This document shows, piece after piece, positions 63,590 through 64,000 of a stretch of 64,000 nt of DNA. The position numbers were made by a program, and so were the translations under genes. Position 1 is the first letter of the stretch. The number at the start of each line of letters is the position of its first letter. The notes beneath the pieces were generated by a model. That model was not told the DNA's origin and made no database searches. It worked only from the letters and a program-made list of their open reading frames with translations. Location of the stretch: assembly GCA_963978895.1 (NCBI GenBank), contig OZ022246.1:1836605-1900604 (forward strand). The letters are read 5' to 3'. The DNA is from Erpobdella octoculata. Its lineage: Eukaryota > Annelida > Clitellata > Hirudinida > Erpobdellidae.

Positions 63590-64000
63590 CTTCCCTAGCC
63601 CTTCTGCTTCTTGACCTTACATCTACGATTGACACAGTCACTACGTATTTTCTTGTCTATGCTTTAGCGATCTGTTGTAGCTCGAGTGTTTATCGTCCGC
63701 TGATCGGTTATTGATTCATATCTTGCTTCTTCTTCATAGTTTTTGGCTTTCGTGTTGCTTCAGATTCTTTTGCAACGATTCTGCTGCTGACAGCAAGTCG
63801 AGATGAATGATTTTCGCTCTTTTTTGTGTATCTAAATTAAACATATCATTCAATTTCTCTTCTTTCCTTTCTTCTTTTTTTTTTTAAAGAAAATTATGGT
63901 GAATATATTGAGATTATTTTTTATATCAGGCTGCCTTCGAGTGTAGTCGTATCAGTTTTGAGCGACTGCGATGGTACGTAGCGGTGTCGATCGAGTTCGG
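63590..64000. other. 3' flank of the EPB41L5-like gene
   Basis: T-rich presumptive 3'UTR and flank. No further gene recognised before the window edge; no perfect AATAAA close to the stop was noted. Confidence 0.5.

Overview
The window is AT-rich nuclear DNA of an invertebrate animal. Every recognisable gene is split by GT-AG introns. Protein matches are to metazoan families (ARIH2, CDC40/PRP17, RAE1, Porcupine, EPB41L5/Yurt, a Slac2/MYRIP-type Rab effector, i-type lysozyme, C-type lectins). i-type lysozyme plus this gene set suggests a protostome, perhaps a lophotrochozoan, but the sequence alone does not fix the phylum. There is no bacterial, phage or CRISPR content. All exon chains were built by hand from splice signals and family similarity. 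Each complete chain sums to a whole number of codons, which is strong internal support.

Layout. 1-6091 (-): ARIH2, an RBR ubiquitin ligase, 11 exons, 3' end cut by the window edge. 7926-10171 (-): small EF-hand protein, 5 exons. 11941-13032 (+): intronless 363-aa protein of unknown function. 14453-14863: CATA microsatellite. 15167-24954: secreted immune/recognition-type cluster, with an orphan lectin exon, lectin gene A (16630-17993, +), an i-type lysozyme-like gene (19362-20319, -) and lectin gene B (22247-24954, +). 26403-28911 (-): CDC40. 29712-33078 (+) and 34754-37682 (-): two complete RAE1 paralogues, tail to tail. 38538-43261 (+): Slac2/MYRIP-like Rab effector. 45297-49171 (-): Porcupine, 12 exons. 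50406-63589 (+): EPB41L5/Yurt-like FERM protein, 17 exons.

Three gene pairs are head-to-head over about 0.8-1.2 kb (CDC40/RAE1a, RAE1b/Slac2-like, PORCN/EPB41L5-like), so these spacers probably hold divergent promoters. The housekeeping genes act in unrelated processes: ubiquitylation, splicing, mRNA export, vesicle transport, Wnt acylation and epithelial polarity. The 15-25 kb block is the accessory region, with tandem duplication, an orphan exon and possible loss of a catalytic residue.

Introns and spacers are full of microsatellites, minisatellites, tRNA-derived SINEs and MITEs. The clearest are a mariner-type MITE (1860-2136), a hAT-type MITE with a near-perfect 8-bp target duplication (23528-23719), and a 50-bp retroposed insertion with a perfect 14-bp target duplication (47496-47545).
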